Of a stretch of 64,000 nt of DNA, positions 51,460-61,485 are shown in pieces. Position 1 is the stretch's first letter. Every line of letters begins with the position of its first letter. This stretch comes from Loxodes magnus (lineage: Eukaryota; Ciliophora; Karyorelictea; Loxodida; Loxodidae), in assembly GCA_946699065.1 (NCBI GenBank), contig CAMPDV010000081.1, positions 62,001 to 126,000 of the forward strand, written 5' to 3'. The notes beneath the pieces were generated by a model. It was not told the origin of the DNA and did no database searches. It saw only the letters and a program-made list of their open reading frames with translations. Position numbers and translations under genes: made by a program.

Positions 51460-54045
51460 TCATTTGCAACCATAAACATAAAATTTTAAATAACAAATTT
51501 ATATATATTTTTCAATGCTTTTAAGCCACTTGCCTTAAGCTTCTTGCATATCTTTAACTGCTTATATAGCACATTAATTACTATTTTCTTAATGGCTTTA
51601 TAATTATTCAAATATTAATAATTGTTTATTAACACCTTTTAGTTTTGATGCTTAGCTTTTTTAAATTGAATTGAATTTTAAATTTTTTTAGTCCTCAGAA
51701 CTCTCAAAAAATTACACAATTACTTTCCAACATCTTCCTGTCCTCTTCACCTGCTCTTATCTCATTAAAAATATTTTCCTTTATATCATACTACTTCCCT
51801 CACTCAAATGCCTTTACTCATTAATATTAAATTTTTAGCTTACTTTCTCCTATTATCCTTGCTATGCTAAATCTAGTATTCTCCTAATATTCCATTTTCT
51901 TATCGTTTTATCGTCAGATGCTGATATAATTCATTTCTAGTCAGGGGAGATATTTACCGATCTAACTCAATCAGAATGTCCAATTGAAGTTCTTAGGAGT
52001 ATACCAGTCTGAAATTCTCAGATCTTTATCGTTTTATCTCCCGATGCTGATATGATTCATTTCTAGTTAGGGGAGATAACTACTGAGTAAACTGGTTCAG
52101 TATGTCTAGTCAAAGTTCTTAGGAGATTACCAGTCTACAAATCCCCGATCTTTATCTTTGCATCCTAAGATGCTGATATGACATAGTTAGAATCTGGAGA
52201 GATAACTACCGAGTTAACGTAATCATGATGTCCAGTCAAAATTCTTAAGAGGTTACCAGTCTTGAAATCCCAAATCTTTATCGTTGTATCGTGAGATGCT
52301 GATATGATTCATTTCTAGTCAGGGGAGATAACTACAGATCTAACCTAATCAGTATGTCCAATCAAAGTACTTAAGAGGGCACCAGTGTGTAAATCCCAGA
52401 TCTTTATCGTTTTATCTCCCGATGCTGATATGATTCATTTCTAGTCAGGGGAGATAACTACCGAGTAAATGATAGAAGTATGTCCAGTTAAAGTTCTTAG
52501 GAGGGTACCATTCTGGAACGCTCAGATTTTTATGGTTTTGTCATCAGATGCTGATACGATATAGTTAGAATCTGGGGATATAACTACCGAGTTAACTGAA
52601 AAAGTATGTCCAGTTAAAGTTCTCAGGAGGGTACCAGTCTGAAAATCCCAGCTATTTATAGTGTTATCTCCCGATGCTGATATGATTCATTTCTAATCAG
52701 GGGAGATAACTACCTAGTTAACGTAAGAAGTATGTCCAGTCATTAAATTGCTATGCTCTAGTTGAATATTTGATATATTCGCCTTGCTAAAATTACATTT
52801 TAGGATTTTTGAGTTAATTAAAATGACTTCATTTAAAATTGAATTACTGAAATCACAATTCTCGAAATAAGAATCACTCAAATCAGCTCCTTTTATTCTT
52901 ACTCTTCTCATATCTTAATTTATAAACTTGTACCCTAAATAAATCAACATTGTTATCGCATTTCCCGAAGCTTAGGCAATTTCATTACTCCATTTCGACA
53001 CTTGAATCACTTCTAATAATTTTAATTCTATTTGCTTGTCTCTCATACTCTCTAACTATTTCAAGATGTCAGTTTATTCTAACAAATGTTTGCTATTTAA
53101 TATGCTTTATTTTATCTCCTATATAATTATCTTTTGTTCCTTAAACAGATTTAAAAATTTTCCTATATCTTAACTCTTAATATTAGCAAGCTACATACTT
53201 TAGGGTTTGACGATTTCATTTACTTAAATTTATGGAAATTCAAGTAATTAATTTAAAATTTACTTTATAGCCTCTATATTCAATCTATTTTAAGGTGCCT
53301 ATTACCAGCATCCTCTTATTACTTAAGCAAACTATTCTGGACACTCTTAAGATATTTACTCTCTTCCTCCCTTACTAACTTAGTATATAACTACCTAATC
53401 ATTTAAAGTTTTGAATGGAATTTCTCTTGTTGCTATTTCCCAAAATACCATACCCAAAGCGTATATATCTGATTAAATACTATATTTAGGTCTAAGCGTC
53501 ATTAATTCCGGAGCCATTCAACGAGTAGTTCCCACTTATTAAACTGTACTTAAAGATTTAGATTCAGTTTTTATTTTTGATAAACCAAAATCAGTAATTT
53601 TGGCGTTATAATTAGAACCTAATAGTATATTATTACTTTTTAAGTCTCTATGAATTATATTCTTTTCATGAATATACTATAATCCCTATACTATCTATAA
53701 ACATATCTTATACCTTAGTCTCCATTCAATCTCTTCACTACTATGTAAAAGTTCATACAAACATTTTTGCATTAACTCCATAACCAAACACATAGGAGAA
53801 GGACAATATCCATATAATAAAACTACATTTGGATGTCTAAGCTTTTTTAATATAATAAGCTCTTATAGAAATTCATTAGTTATATCATTCTCAGCATTCT
53901 AAATTAATAGCTCCTTTATAGCCACATCAGTACTTCCTTACCATTTCCCTTTATATACAGTACCAAAGCTTCCACTATCAATTATAGAAACCTTTTACAA
54001 GTTCTAAACATCAATAACTAAATCTTGATCGTTGCAAGATTTCAT
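51460..54045 (-). CDS. TKL-type protein kinase with pentapeptide region and seven WD40 repeats
   Basis: ATG at 54045 to UGA 51462-51460 is exactly 862 codons with no indel. Kinase, about residues 18-268: glycine loop [11 protein letters not shown] (24-34), VAIK with Lys44, HRDLKSNN (132-139), DFG (152-154), GTTRWMAPEL with UGA as the Trp at 176 (53520-53518), [13 protein letters not shown] helical linker (about 270-375) leads to pentapeptide-type repeats (about 386-434, [16 protein letters not shown]). Seven WD40 repeats (436 to about 720) follow with UGA at Trp in TIKIW (508 and 676) and DWV (693). Nine UGAs read as Trp, the last at 705; the last 156 codons have none before the terminal UGA, as expected if UGA stops only near mRNA ends. 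All catalytic motifs are present, so an active Ser/Thr kinase is likely, with the propeller as sensor or scaffold. Homologue of the pseudogene at 40111-41590. Confidence 0.92.
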
Positions 54046-54381
54046 CCACAATTATTAAAATTATCCCTTTAAAGCGATTAAATATAAGAAATGATTAGGA
54101 ATATTTATAAGAGTTACTAATTACCTTTGCAGTAATATATAGATACTAGTATATTTAATAATATAGTACTACTTAAATAAACTTTTAATCTTAATTATCT
54201 AACACTTATAATTACTAAAATTCAATAGTATTATATGAAATAAGATAGTTTAAATAAGCAAAATATATATAGAACTAAATAATTAATATTAGTTAATATC
54301 TTATTTACAAACTAATAACAGAAGAATTTCTATTACTTGAAGGCTTACTTGAAGAAATTGACATGTATTGAAACATTTATT
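54046..54381. other. AT-rich intergenic DNA upstream of the kinase gene
   Basis: About 335 bp of AT-rich sequence between the kinase gene's ATG and hairpin module R2. It must hold the kinase gene's promoter and leader, but no element is recognisable. Confidence 0.4.
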
Positions 54382-54440
54382 AAAGAGCTAAACGCCAACG
54401 AGGTGCTACGCGCTCTATAATCAAATTTATTTATTTATTA
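54382..54440 (+). repeat. Hairpin module R2
   Basis: AAAGAGCTAAACGCCAACGA, then GGTGCTACGCGCTCTATAATC and a TTTATTTATT tail. It carries small losses in the inner stem compared with R1 and R3. Preceded by GAAACATTT, as in R1. Confidence 0.7.
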
Positions 54441-54761
54441 TTTATTTATAAAATTTTAAATAGGGTGGAAAACCCTCTCCTTCGCATGCTGCTTGGAGGC
54501 CCAGCAAGGTAACTAAAAAATGAGTGCGGATGGAGGATAAATCGGAGGAAGAGAAACCAATAAAAAGATAAGATGATGCGACAAGCTGGAGAACTCTGAA
54601 TGCCAGGAGGAAATTTTCTTCATCATAGGTGGGGAAATGTACTCGTGATCGCATATTGTATCCTATGTTTTGGAAGGAAAAATTACAGGGACGTACCGTA
54701 GGAAGAGAAACAAGATAGAGAGACCCATAAAAAATGTTTCGACATTAAATAAAATTAATTT
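54441..54761. other. GC-richer segment between modules R2 and R3
   Basis: Contains an AGGGT/ACCCT hairpin near 54460-54475, purine-rich runs, and a stretch (54617-54690) related to the repeated segments at 50825-51085. It probably forms one non-coding element with module R3 at its 3' end. No protein recognised. Confidence 0.4.
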
Positions 54762-54826
54762 AAAGAGCTGCGCACCAACGAGAGTGCTACGCGCTCTATA
54801 ATCCAATTTATTTATTTATTAATAAT
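54762..54826 (+). repeat. Hairpin module R3 (best copy)
   Basis: AAAGAGCTGCGCACCAACGA, then GAGTGCTACGCGCTCTATAATC and a TTTATTTATTTATT tail. The two-tier stem is clear: GAGC with GCTC outside, GCAC with GTGC inside. Preceded by GACATTAAATAAAATTAAT, which also precedes inverted copy R5. Confidence 0.75.
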
Positions 54827-55442
54827 TTATGGAAAACTTAAGGGAAACAAATTAAAAAGTCCTTTTTATGGGAAAACTAGTTTTCTTTAATTTAATTTAA
54901 AATCAAAACTTTGAGCATTTTTTTAAATTTAATTCAATTTATATAAATACTAAAATGACTTTATTAATTTTATTTAATTTATATTTAAACTATTTCTCAT
55001 CTTTTTTCCTTAAACGTTTCTTTCTTAAAAATTTCTAAATTTTTTTGTTGATTCATACGCTAATTTTACTCTTTATCTATTAGAATATTCATACACGATT
55101 TTTTTAATTTTTATTAATAGAAGAATAAAAACTAACAAAATTAAAAAATATATTATATTATTCTATTGTACCATTTAGATTACTATTATCAGTAATTAAA
55201 ATTATTACTCAAAAATTGTAATATTCCACTAAAGCTTTTATTAGTCTTATTTAAATTAATTAAACTTTTGTTGACCAAACTCCCTATTTCTAGTCTATTA
55301 TGTATAACTTAGATTTTCTTCGATTAATTTTTTTTAATCGTTTCTCATTAAAAAAGGATTATAAGATTTAAATTATTTAATCGATATAAAAGAATTTTAT
55401 CTATAATCTTATAATTCAATATTAGTATTTTTAGAAATAAAA
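54827..55442. other. AT-rich intergenic DNA
   Basis: AT-rich sequence between module R3 and family copy F. No gene or repeat recognised; the promoter of copy F is presumably within it. Confidence 0.4.
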
Positions 55443-56300
55443 ATGGAGTCTTAAAATCTTGTTTCCGGCTTTTTCTTGAGCAAAAAAGAGAAAAAGGCTC
55501 TGGAGAAAAAGCAGGCATAAAAAAAGTATCAAGAGTCTTCTTCTCCTCACTTACAAAACTAATAAAGAACCTAATAACTATAATAAACACCTCCTAAAGT
55601 AATAAAAAGAAAGGAATCTAATATAATAACAGGAAAAGAACTTCCATCAAAGATAATTAAAAAGGAAATCAATATTTAACAGTTAGTATTTGAAATATCC
55701 AATCTCTAGGAAGAGATTAAAGTTCTTAAGTAGGAAAATTAAGAACTAAGAAACTTATTATCGCTTGGATAAGATAACTTAGAGATTAGAATTATTAATT
55801 AAGAAAGGGAACTCCAAGCATATTGGAACATTTAAACTGAACATAGATAAGAAACAGCAAGGCTTGGAAATATCGTATAAAAACAAGAGTTGGAGTTTAT
55901 TAAGCAAAAGAATATTAACACAAACATAACTAATTAGACAAATTAGATGGAGATAGAATAAAAAGAGGTTATAAATCGAAAACCAATAAGATAAGTAAGG
56001 AAGAAATGCTACTACTGTAAGAGTAATTGACATTTGTACAAGAATTGCTAAAAATTTTAGAATTTCAAGAAAAAATTTTGGCGTAAAGAATAAGAAAAAT
56101 ACTAGAGGCTCTATTGCAACTAGCATGGAGATATTTACAGAAGAAAATGATGTGAAGTACCTTTTGAAATAATAAGAACAAGAAATCAAAGAAACTGAGA
56201 AGACCTTAGTGAAGATAATTTCATTAGAAAGTCAAGAATGATGAGAAGTGTTGCTGATAAAACAATTTATTTTAAACGGTGTCCCGATTGGCACTGTTGA
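55443..56300 (+). CDS. CCHC zinc-knuckle/coiled-coil protein, copy F (intact, 285 aa)
   Basis: ATG 55443 to UGA 56298-56300 is exactly 286 codons. Order: basic Lys/Ser/Gln-rich N-terminus (MESQNLVSGFFLSKKEKKAL), coiled coil (EISNLQEEIKVLKQENQEL, about residues 90-108), QERELQAYWN, MEIEQKEV, CCHC knuckle C-YY-C-KSN-UGA-H-LYKN-C (residues 189-202, 56007-56048), then YCNQHGDIYRRKW and a tail ending CPDWHC. UAA/UAG serve as Gln at many sites. Three UGAs before the end are read as Trp (196, in RRKW and at 252). It is the best reference for the eight-member family. The architecture suggests a nucleic-acid-binding gag or LINE ORF1 protein, or a host gene expanded in place. No reverse transcriptase or integrase is visible nearby. 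Confidence 0.75.
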
Positions 56301-56683
56301 ACATTTTAATTTCATTATTATATTAGTATTTTTAAATATTCTTCCTAGTTTTATTTTAAAGTATATAACTATCAAAAGTAAAGCGGAAATTAAAATAAAA
56401 ATACCTCATTAATTTAAAGTTTATCAATATGTTTATTAATGTGAAATTATGAAATTGCTATATAGTTTAATTTTTAAAGATACTAAATGCTTAAAGTAGA
56501 ATACTAGATTCAAGATAAAAAATACTAAATTTTTTTATTTTTTAACTTAAATTTAAGTTTAAATTTTTAACCAAATATGAATAAATAGATAGAGATAACT
56601 AGTGGTAAAATGAAGCAACCATTTAAATGATTGTGCAAATAAAATCTTATTTAACTTATTTTATGTTAAAAATATCCTTAATC
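56301..56683. other. AT-rich intergenic DNA
   Basis: About 380 bp between the converging ends of copy F and the Kelch gene. No feature seen. Confidence 0.4.
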
Positions 56684-57720
56684 TCACTAAATTATATTCC
56701 ACTTAGAACTAATCAAGTTATAACCGTATAATTTATTTTCACTGTTGTACTGGAAAATCAGTTATTTGTTCAATACAGGTTGGGTAAAATTGCAATATTT
56801 CGCTTTAGACGGATACTTATCTCCTTTTTTCTTAATAGATTTTAAATCATAAACTTATGTATCAACTTTACTATTATTTGCATAAATCAGGAAAGATTTT
56901 ATTGCAGGAATAAAAATAGCAGAAGCTAATCCATTTTAGTTGAGCTCTTATTGGCATAAAATTCATTCATTTCTAGGACTAATATATTATTAAATTGATT
57001 TTAAATTGTCATTTTGCTAATTATAGCCACCAAAGACATATATCTTTTAGTCATTTTAGTCACATCCAAAGTGATTGGCAGGAGTTTAGATAGATTCAAT
57101 AGTGCTAAAACTTTTTTTTGCAAAGTTAAAAATCTCACATTTTTCTACATGTCTTCATTGATCTTTTTTGCTCTATTCACATCCTGAAATAATGTAGATT
57201 TAGTTCTTTTAGTTAAAAGTAGTTTTGTGTGAACTTCTTGGACTTTCCATGAAATAGTTTTGTTCTTAATCTTATATCAAAACAGTAAATCTTCGATTTT
57301 TAAACCCACCTGAAATAAGTAAAACTTCTTCATCTAATTATTCTATTTAAGAATAGCTTTTCTAAGTTTCCTCGATGAGAACTACTTACACTTTAAACTT
57401 TTACTGATTTAACTAATAAGTTTTTCTGATATTTGAAGACCAGCAGATGGTTGAAATACGTTTAAAAAATTAGACAGGTATTAAATTAATTCCAATTTCA
57501 TATTTAATAACTCCAATACCTATTTTTCCAAAGCTCTTATATCCCTACAAATCTAGCTAGTTCCTTAAAAGTTTTCTTAATACTAAAATTTTAAGCAAGT
57601 CATTCCATTTCTTTTGCTACATTTGAACTAATAACTAAAATCACTTTCAATTAAATTAAAAATTTTTGCTTTACAATAAATCGCAATTTCGCCAACAATT
57701 ATTAAAACCAATTAAAAGCT
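56684..57720 (-). CDS. Kelch-repeat protein, possibly frameshifted
   Basis: From about 57358 down to UGA 56686-56684 one frame of some 225 codons reads as Kelch repeats: EEVLLISGGF, SPRSSHKTTFNQKNQIYIIS, KCEIFNFAKKSFSTIESIQT, then NHFGCDQNDQKIYVFGGYN and PRNE-UGA-ILCQ, ending ISSKWNIIQ. Upstream, in another frame (57720-57300), is a Cys-containing segment (YCKAKIF, FKCSKRNGMTC, possibly B-box-like) followed by helices (ALEKQVLELLNMKLELIQYL). A Kelch-like strand (LLFWYKIKNKTISWKV) also falls in that second frame, so there are one or more frameshifts near 57240-57310, or a small intron. Kelch domains form propellers for protein binding. UAA/UAG as Gln and UGA as Trp again fit. The start codon is not resolved. 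Confidence 0.7.
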
Positions 57721-57899
57721 CAAAAAAGTTAAAAATATTAAGGTATATTAGTAATATCAATATAAGAGTATAAGCTTATAATAAAATATTATATAGAAAA
57801 AAGAGAAAACTAATATTTATTTATGTTTTAGATATTAATAATAATTATGCTGCTTAATATTTATTTTAATTATATGAAAACTAAATGGCTAAAAGAAAG
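57721..57899. other. AT-rich spacer upstream of the Kelch gene
   Basis: Short AT-rich stretch between the Kelch N-terminal region and a structured island. Nothing recognisable. Confidence 0.35.
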
Positions 57900-58200
57900 T
57901 GAAACCTTCTTGCTTTATGAATAAGAACAAGCTCCTTCCCTGTCGCTTAGAAGGTCCCTTGCAAGAGTCAATCCCTGCAAAGAAATAAATTTTATTTTTA
58001 ATATATATAAAATGGATGTCGGTTGCGACAGTCAAACTAGTAGGTAATCTGGTGCAGTGTATACTGCATTGCGAGTAATCTCGCACTAGATGCCACCACG
58101 GGGAAGGGTGGATAAGCTCTGTTGAGACATACCTAACTTACCCCGAGGGTTCTCTCTAGCAGTATGAAAGTTTGACTGACGGGCCTTCTAATTACCAACT
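57900..58200. ncRNA. Candidate structured RNA or RNA-derived element
   Basis: A GC-richer island with many perfect stems: TGTCG/CGACA (58017-58030), TGCAGT/ACTGCA, TGCGAG/CTCGCA, CCACC/GGGTGG, and CGGGG pairing with CCCCG across the centre. A near-match between TTAGAAGGTCCC (near 57950) and GGGCCTTCTAA (near 58181) could close the whole domain. Its first 80 bp are related to 60370-60450. I recognise no known RNA family. The strand and ends are unknown; it could equally be a mobile-element body, since hairpin module R4 lies about 230 bp downstream. Confidence 0.4.
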
Positions 58201-58294
58201 TAATAACTATCTCTTATTTGGACCTTATTCAAGAAGACTGAAGCATTTGACTCAAGATTTTAGAATAATTTTTAATAAGAAGATTCCCCATTTG

Positions 58295-58390
58295 GAGAAG
58301 CTGACATAACTCATCGGACCTATAGAATTTAACAAGAAACATGAGAAGCTGACATAATTCATCGGACCTATAGAATTTAACAAGAATCAT
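58295..58390. repeat. 48-bp direct duplication
   Basis: GAGAAGCTGACATAACTCAT starts a 48-bp unit at 58295, and the unit is repeated at 58343 with two base differences; a third start (GAGAAC) at 58391 diverges. Looks like a local slippage duplication. Confidence 0.8.
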
Positions 58391-58422
58391 GAGAACATTT
58401 TTAAATATTAAATATTAATATT

Positions 58423-58485
58423 GAAAGAGCTGCGCTCCATCGATGTGCTACGCGTTCTATAATCATTTTTATTTATTTATTTATC
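58423..58485 (+). repeat. Hairpin module R4
   Basis: GAAAGAGCTGCGCTCCATCG, then ATGTGCTACGCGTTCTATAATC and a TTTATTTATT tail. The inner loop differs from other copies (CATCGATG). Preceded by GAGAACATTT. Confidence 0.7.
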
Positions 58486-58790
58486 CACTTTTGAGAGAGA
58501 CTTGAAGTCTATCGACCATGGTCATAGAAATTCCTGACTGAATTTTATTGAATTATGTAACTGATTATCCACATTATGTGCTTTAAGAGAGTGTCTTGCA
58601 TAGTTGAGCTGGAAAGGAGTTTCCACGACCTCGGAAGAGAAATCCATTAAGTAAATTTAATTAAAGAAAAAAAATAAAAAACCATTTTTATTCTTATTAT
58701 CCCTTTGAAAAGTGTTTTAAATTATAAATAAATTTAAGAGAAATATAATTGATTGATTGAATAAAAATATTTGCAGTGTCTTGCCAGACT
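58486..58790. other. Spacer with partial similarity to 60590-60620
   Basis: Mixed-composition DNA holding GGAAAGGAGTTTCC near 58612, also found near 60606. Otherwise AT-rich with no recognised gene. Confidence 0.35.
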
Positions 58791-58801
58791 ACTGCTTAAG
58801 T

Positions 58802-59630
58802 AAAAGTTTAAAAATTTGAAAGGCCTTGCTTTTAACGAGCTCTAGAACTCGAGTATCTTGCACATCGAATCCTCCTTCTCTTATCATTGTTTACTCTTAT
58901 TTTATCTAAATATTCTAGATTCTTTTTCAGTCTGTAAGCTGTTCCATTTTTCCTACATCATATCTGATTCTTTAATTTTTTATCTACTATTAAATTTATT
59001 TTTTCCAAGACTGTTTTTTGACTTTTTCAACTGGTAGCATTTTCTTCCATAAATATCATTGACTCTTGCCCTAGTAGTACATTTTATTTATTATCTATGA
59101 TTTTTTATTTTTTCTTCATTTCAAAAGGGATTTTTTCTATTTACATTTTGTCATTAATTATTATTTAATCAGGTTAATTTTGGTGACTTTAAGAGTTCTT
59201 CTAGCTCAATATAGTTTTTTCAATCTGATAATTATACTCTTGAATTTTCTTAACTTGGGAGTTCGTCTGGCTAAATTATTCTTTTTTTATTTCCAAAAGG
59301 CATTTAGTTCTTTCTCTTGATTCGCCACATTGAGGTCTAAAGTGCCCATGCTAGATCTTTTCAGTTAGCCTCTCGTTCTCCTTACTTAGCTTTCTAACCT
59401 CTTCCATGAGGTTAAGTACCACTTTGATGAGCTGCTTCATGATCATCTGGCAAGAAGGGTAAATCTTGGTAACCACTTGTATAACACATTTCAGCTTTTT
59501 TCTCGGTTTATCCCCCAACTTAGACATTTTCTTTAGGTTGTTTTTAGTAACTATTTCTGCTCCTCATAGCTTTGCTGTACTCCGGATCTTTACTTTTTCG
59601 GAGCAGGAAATCTTTTCTGAAGTCGGACAT
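58802..59630 (-). pseudogene. CCHC/coiled-coil family copy G
   Basis: Minus strand. ATG at 59630 opens MSDFRKDFLLRKSKDPEYSK. A second frame from ATG 59526 gives MSKLGDKPRKKLKC and then IMKQLIKVVLNLMEEVRKL, nearly the same as copy B. Farther on QEKELNAFWK is recognisable only with a frame change. The zinc-knuckle site near 59040 keeps the first Cys (KCYQLKKSK) but not the rest, and the post-knuckle RKNGTAYRLKKN follows. Frameshifts and a lost knuckle mark it as decayed. Confidence 0.55.
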
Positions 59631-59639
59631 TTTTTTAAT

Positions 59640-60365
59640 TATTATTTAAGAGAAATATTTTAATAATTTTTTTAATCAATTTAATTAAATTATTAGTTTA
59701 TATAGTAATCTTATATTAATAAATTAATCAAATCTCTTTTTTTATTAATTTGAAATTAAGTGAATTTTGTGGAACTTTAATTTCAATTCTTTAATTACTA
59801 GGTAACTTCTTTTATAAATATTTTTCTAGCTGCATTGTATAATCCTTTTTATCTTGATTTAAGATTATATTTAATTTTATTAAGCAAGAATAGTTTTAAT
59901 GGTAAATTAAAGTGTCTCTTCAACTAATGAATTTAAGAAATGAATTTAATTTCTTGATTTTTTATTATTTTTTAAGTATTTAAATTCTAAATATTTGCCA
60001 AATTTTGCTTATTTTCATGAGTATCAAAGGTGAGCATCTTTATTTTTATTTTTAGTTATTAATATTTCTTACTTTTATAGAAGGTTAAAATGATTTATAA
60101 ATTAGAATAGTTTCATTCAGATATTTTAAAATCGAAGACAGTAAGTATTGTTTTAATATGATTAAAATAAACAAAAAATTTTATCTCCTGCTTGTTCATT
60201 GCAATCAATTTGAGTGAAAGCTTTGGATATTTAAAAAATTATATAGAGCCAGTTTTTAGTTTTCTTTTTTTAACTTCAGCCAAAATTTTCTGCTCGAATA
60301 TTGCAAGAATAAATAGATACTTATTTGAAAAAAGATATAATTGAAAAGATGGTGGGGGTTGAGAA
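59640..60365. other. AT-rich intergenic DNA
   Basis: AT-rich and featureless apart from a few short tracts of T. No gene recognised. Confidence 0.4.
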
Positions 60366-60640
60366 TGACCTTCGTGACAACACTTTCTGGTTTTATGGTT
60401 AGGAACAAGTTCCTTTCCTGTCGCTGAGAAAGTCCCTGGCCAGAGTCATTTTCTGAAGGGAACGCTATTTTTGAGATTATCCACTCTTGGTAGAGGCTAG
60501 AAGCCTGGCTGCTCATAGCGATGGAGCTCCCTAGCAGCTGTGTATGTAGCACTACAGGATATCCCCGTTATTCCATAAAAAGAGAGCGTCGGATCGTGAA
60601 ATCGGAAAGGAGTTTCCGGTCCAAAAACTTTTTTAGTTGA
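60366..60640. other. Second copy of the structured island
   Basis: The first 80 bp match 57900-57980 (TTCCTGTCGCTGAGAAAGTC against TCCCTGTCGCTTAGAAGGTC). Paired changes keep complementarity: CCTTCT/AGAAGG there is CTTTCT/AGAAAG here, and the palindrome CTTGCAAG there is CTGGCCAG here. Further stems: CGCTAT/ATAGCG, CTC/GAG, AGGCT/AGCCT. An open plus-strand or minus-strand frame crosses it but has no family features. Confidence 0.4.
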
Positions 60641-61083
60641 AATTAATTAATTTGACAAAAGATATTTAAGTAGAGAAAAAAAGGCTTTGAGAAAAGTTTT
60701 GTAGAAATACTTCGAAAAAAATACCGTTGCATTGAAAAGCATTAATCAAAGCATGATAGAAGATTTTATAATGCGAAAAACGAGAAATATATAAAGATGA
60801 AGAAGATTTAGTTATAATAGAGTTAAATAACTTTATGACTTTTAGTTTTTTAACCCTAATCCTCCCATTCTACAAAAAAATTTCTGGCAGATAACAAAAA
60901 AATCTATAAAATCTACAAGATTCAGAGCTTCAAACTCCAATTTGTCATTTCCAGCATTGTAAGAAAAAAATAAATATTAATTGAAAAAATTACATATAAT
61001 CTTTATGAATAATATTGTTATATTTCACTGAGTTCTAATGTGTTGGAGATTAATATAAATTATAAATATATAATAGATAAACT
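60641..61083. other. AT-rich intergenic DNA
   Basis: AT-rich sequence between the second structured island and module R5. No gene recognised. Confidence 0.35.
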
Positions 61084-61131
61084 CGATTATAGAGGTTATA
61101 GCACTCTCGTTGGTGCGTAGCTCTTTTTATT
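61084..61131 (-). repeat. Hairpin module R5 (inverted copy)
   Basis: Read on the minus strand: AAAAAGAGCTACGCACCAAC, then GAGAGTGCTATAACCTCTATAATCG. The GCAC/GTGC inner stem is kept. It is preceded on that strand by GAGACATTTTATTAACGTTA and AAATAAAATTAAT, as before R3. Confidence 0.7.
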
Positions 61132-61138
61132 AATTTTA

Positions 61139-61345
61139 TTTAACGTTAATAAAATGTCTCCTTGGAAGTTTCCTCCAGTGCTTCACTCCTTTGGAAATTC
61201 TGTCTTCTAATAGGGCATGATCGGAGTGATGCCCCAAGATACCTAATCGTCTGGTATCTTAAGCAATCGTTACTCAATGCCTCCAGTTCTTTGTCATGAC
61301 TCCTACCAAAATTCCTAATTATTTTGTCGCTCCTTAAGTATTTTC
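61139..61345. other. GC-richer island with strong hairpins
   Basis: Contains GGGCAT/ATGCCC and AAGATACC/GGTATCTT, both perfect stems in the 61215-61262 region, and a GGAAGTTTCC-type inverted repeat near 61163. On the minus strand it lies immediately upstream of module R5, in the same relation as the islands before R3 and R4. Probably the body of a non-coding element. Confidence 0.4.
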
Positions 61346-61485
61346 TGGTATTTTTATTAAGTTAATCTCAGTTGGAGGATTGCTCCTACTTATTTAAAAT
61401 AATGAAATAAATATATCTCAAAATAAATCTAATAATTAAAAATTAAAAATCTTAAATATTTTTATTTATAAAAAATAAAAAAAAA

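Noticed and set aside
51460..54045. Euplotid code (UGA as Cys)
   Set aside because: UGA aligns with invariant Trp and UAA/UAG with Gln. A single UGA opposite Cys occurs only in the decayed kinase copy (MFYDY-UGA-LQ).
55348..56189. Minus-strand hydrophobic ORFs resembling membrane proteins
   Set aside because: Antisense to the intact CCHC copy F; the Phe/Leu richness is the complement of Lys/Gln/Glu codons.
60256..60552. Minus-strand ORF across the second structured island
   Set aside because: No protein motif; the paired changes relative to the first island fit RNA structure better than coding.
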